Origin: Aedes albopictus | Lineage: Eukaryota > Arthropoda > Insecta > Diptera > Culicidae | NCBI RefSeq assembly: GCF_035046485.1 | Contig: NC_085137.1 | Location: forward strand, 248,657,233-248,721,232 | Direction: 5' to 3' | Length of the DNA stretch: 64,000 nucleotides | In this document: positions 62,580 to 64,000 of the stretch, piece after piece | How positions within the stretch are numbered: position 1 is the first letter of the stretch | Layout of the letters: the number at the start of each line of letters is the position of its first letter | Translations under genes and position numbers: made by a program | Notes under the pieces: generated by a model | Databases searched by the model: none | What the model was told of the DNA's origin: nothing | What the model saw: the letters and a program-made list of their open reading frames with translations, nothing else

Positions 62580-63434
62580 ATGACGCTTTACCATTTTGGA
62601 AATTGTGTTGCACTAGTTTACGTACCGTACTACATGACCTACAAGTATTCCGGCCTGTAAGTGAGGTTGTTGTTATGGGGGGCTATCCATACAGAGTTTT
62701 GGTAGGAGCTACTTCTTAATCGAATTAATTAAAACGATGTTCCCTAATTTATTAAAAACAGATCAGAATATGGAGCGTTCTGGAAGTGCATTCAAGCCGG
62801 TGGAATCTATATTTTCACCCAGCTTTGTAAGATGCTGGTCCTCGCGACATTCTTCCCCGATACGGACAGTTTCACCGGGGAAGGCCAATTCAACTTGATA
62901 GCGGTGAGTGTTGCTGTAGTAAATTATGAAAATCTATCTATATTTCGCCTTTTTTCTGCATAGGAGTTCCTCCGGTGCAGTGTGGACTTGGTGGACCTCC
63001 TGGGTCTGGCATTTGTCCTGTCGAAAATTCCTGGAAAGGGACACAGTAAACTTATCACTGCCGGGCTCGGATGGGCCACTGCCGAGGTGATTCTGTCACG
63101 TGGTCTGATGCTTTGGGTCGGTGCCCGTGGCGCCGAGTTCTCGTGGATCTACATCCAGCGTTGTTTGGAATCAAACATTCTGTTGGTGCAGCATCTGGCC
63201 ACGGCTACTCTGTTGTGGTTGTTTTCCCGACACGATCTCGAGAAGAAGTTTGTCCCGCTGGTGATCGTACTGCTGGTTGCGATTTCCTTCCGTGGCGTGT
63301 GGCTTGAAGGAACCCTTCAGGCGCTGGCAACCGGACCGTGGTTCGGCCTGGGCCTGAAGGCGCTCGTCACCGGTTGCATCGGATTCGTTACGTTGCATAT
63401 CTACTCCGGGCTGGCTCAGTCCATCGGATTGTAA
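62580..63434 (+). CDS. TMEM147: TMEM147, ER membrane protein of the translocon-associated BOS complex (3 exons)
   Basis: Exons 62580-62656, 62762-62903 and 62964-63434 join in phase at GT-AG sites to give 229 aa (human 224). The start MTLYHFGNC and the blocks YKYSGLSEYGAFWKC, CKMLVLATFFP, LGWATAE and LWVGARG match the family. TMEM147 is a multi-pass ER protein that associates with Nicalin and NOMO behind the Sec61 channel and helps make multi-pass membrane proteins. About seven hydrophobic segments are visible. Both introns are short (about 105 and 60 bp). AATAAA at 63633 and 63643 could end the transcript. No damage is seen. Confidence 0.94.
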
Positions 63435-63938
63435 AGGTAACAGTACTAAATACATTTACTCTAAAAGGGATTAGGGTCAAAAGGTCGTAAATCGAAAAAA
63501 AGCAAAGCATGGAATGAATTTAAATTTACAACATTCTATCATAGAATCACGACAAGAGAGTTTTATTCTGTTCTCATAATTTATTTGTTTCACACAATTG
63601 CGCTGCATTGTGAGCAGTTTAGACCAAAACCTAATAAATAGTAATAAATAATCTCAATCGTGAGTTTGGTTAAATCTTAAACTACGAAATAATTTAGCAA
63701 TTCTGGCGGATGACAGTCCATATCCAATGAACATGAATAATTTAAGAATAAGGCAGGATGTCGGCAATTTCGTTCGATTCGTGTTTGCTGACTCTAAGTT
63801 TCCGCTTTGCGATGAGAGCTGTGAAGAACAAAGATTACTTTCATGAGTATTCTAAAAGTTATTACAAAATACCGTGAGTATAAAAAGGTTTGGATTACTT
63901 AGTTTAGTAAGTGTAATCTTATCTATACATGCATAAGA
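63435..63938. other. TMEM147 3' flank
   Basis: AT-rich sequence with two AATAAA hexamers at about 63633-63648; no further gene is seen. Confidence 0.5.
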
Positions 63939-64000
63939 CGGGCTTGGTGGCCTAGTGACTACTGCTTCTGATTCGTATGCAGAAGGTCCTGGGTTCAATC
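63939..64000 (+). repeat. Start of a tRNA-derived SINE, cut by the window edge
   Basis: Box A (TGGCCTAGTGAC, 63948-63959) and box B (GGGTTCAATC, 63991-64000) stand at tRNA spacing. Only the head is inside the window, so it could also be a tRNA gene or pseudogene, but mosquito SINE heads look like this. Confidence 0.55.

Overview
The window looks like nuclear DNA of an Aedes mosquito, probably Ae. aegypti. The cellular genes are animal genes with GT-AG introns and dipteran-like proteins. The introns and intergenic DNA are packed with transposable elements. A tRNA-derived SINE resembling Feilai and an RTE-type LINE resembling JAM1 point to Aedes. This assignment rests on recognition, not on a search.

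Four cellular genes can be modelled. Cul1 (+, CDS 14175-22409, 12 coding exons, 779 aa) is the SCF ubiquitin-ligase scaffold. Syntaxin-5 (+, 31452-43691, 3 coding exons, 424 aa) has a 10.9-kb second intron full of repeats. SCO1 (-, 54199-55070, 2 exons, 270 aa) is a mitochondrial copper chaperone. TMEM147 (+, 62580-63434, 3 exons, 229 aa) is an ER translocon-associated membrane protein. They show no operon-like or functional link.

Layout: 1-5.8 kb is the 3' part of a BEL/Pao retrotransposon with an open gag-pol. From 6.5 to 14 kb lies a run of MITEs, including an 8-bp-TSD (hAT-like) element split by an APE-type LINE. From 14.1 to 23.2 kb is Cul1 with MITEs in its introns. From 23.2 to 29.3 kb is a cluster of one foldback MITE family, one copy of which carries a nest several insertions deep. 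From 30.6 to 44 kb is Syntaxin-5 with Jockey-like, copia-like and RTE-like relics, a SINE and several MITEs in intron 2. From 44.78 to 49.94 kb is a complete BEL/Pao insertion (-) with apparently identical LTRs and a 5-bp TSD, whose polyprotein has an in-frame loss of the RT catalytic and RNase H region. From 50 to 56.6 kb are relics, MITEs and SCO1. From 56.81 to 61.5 kb is a complete Ty3/gypsy element with apparently identical LTRs, a 5-bp TSD and one intact gag-pol frame. TMEM147 and the start of another SINE close the window.

The main interest is element biology: two recent LTR insertions (one coding-defective), deeply nested MITEs with readable target duplications, and self-insertion of a MITE family. 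I found no prokaryote-style system, CRISPR array, or gene cluster of unknown type.
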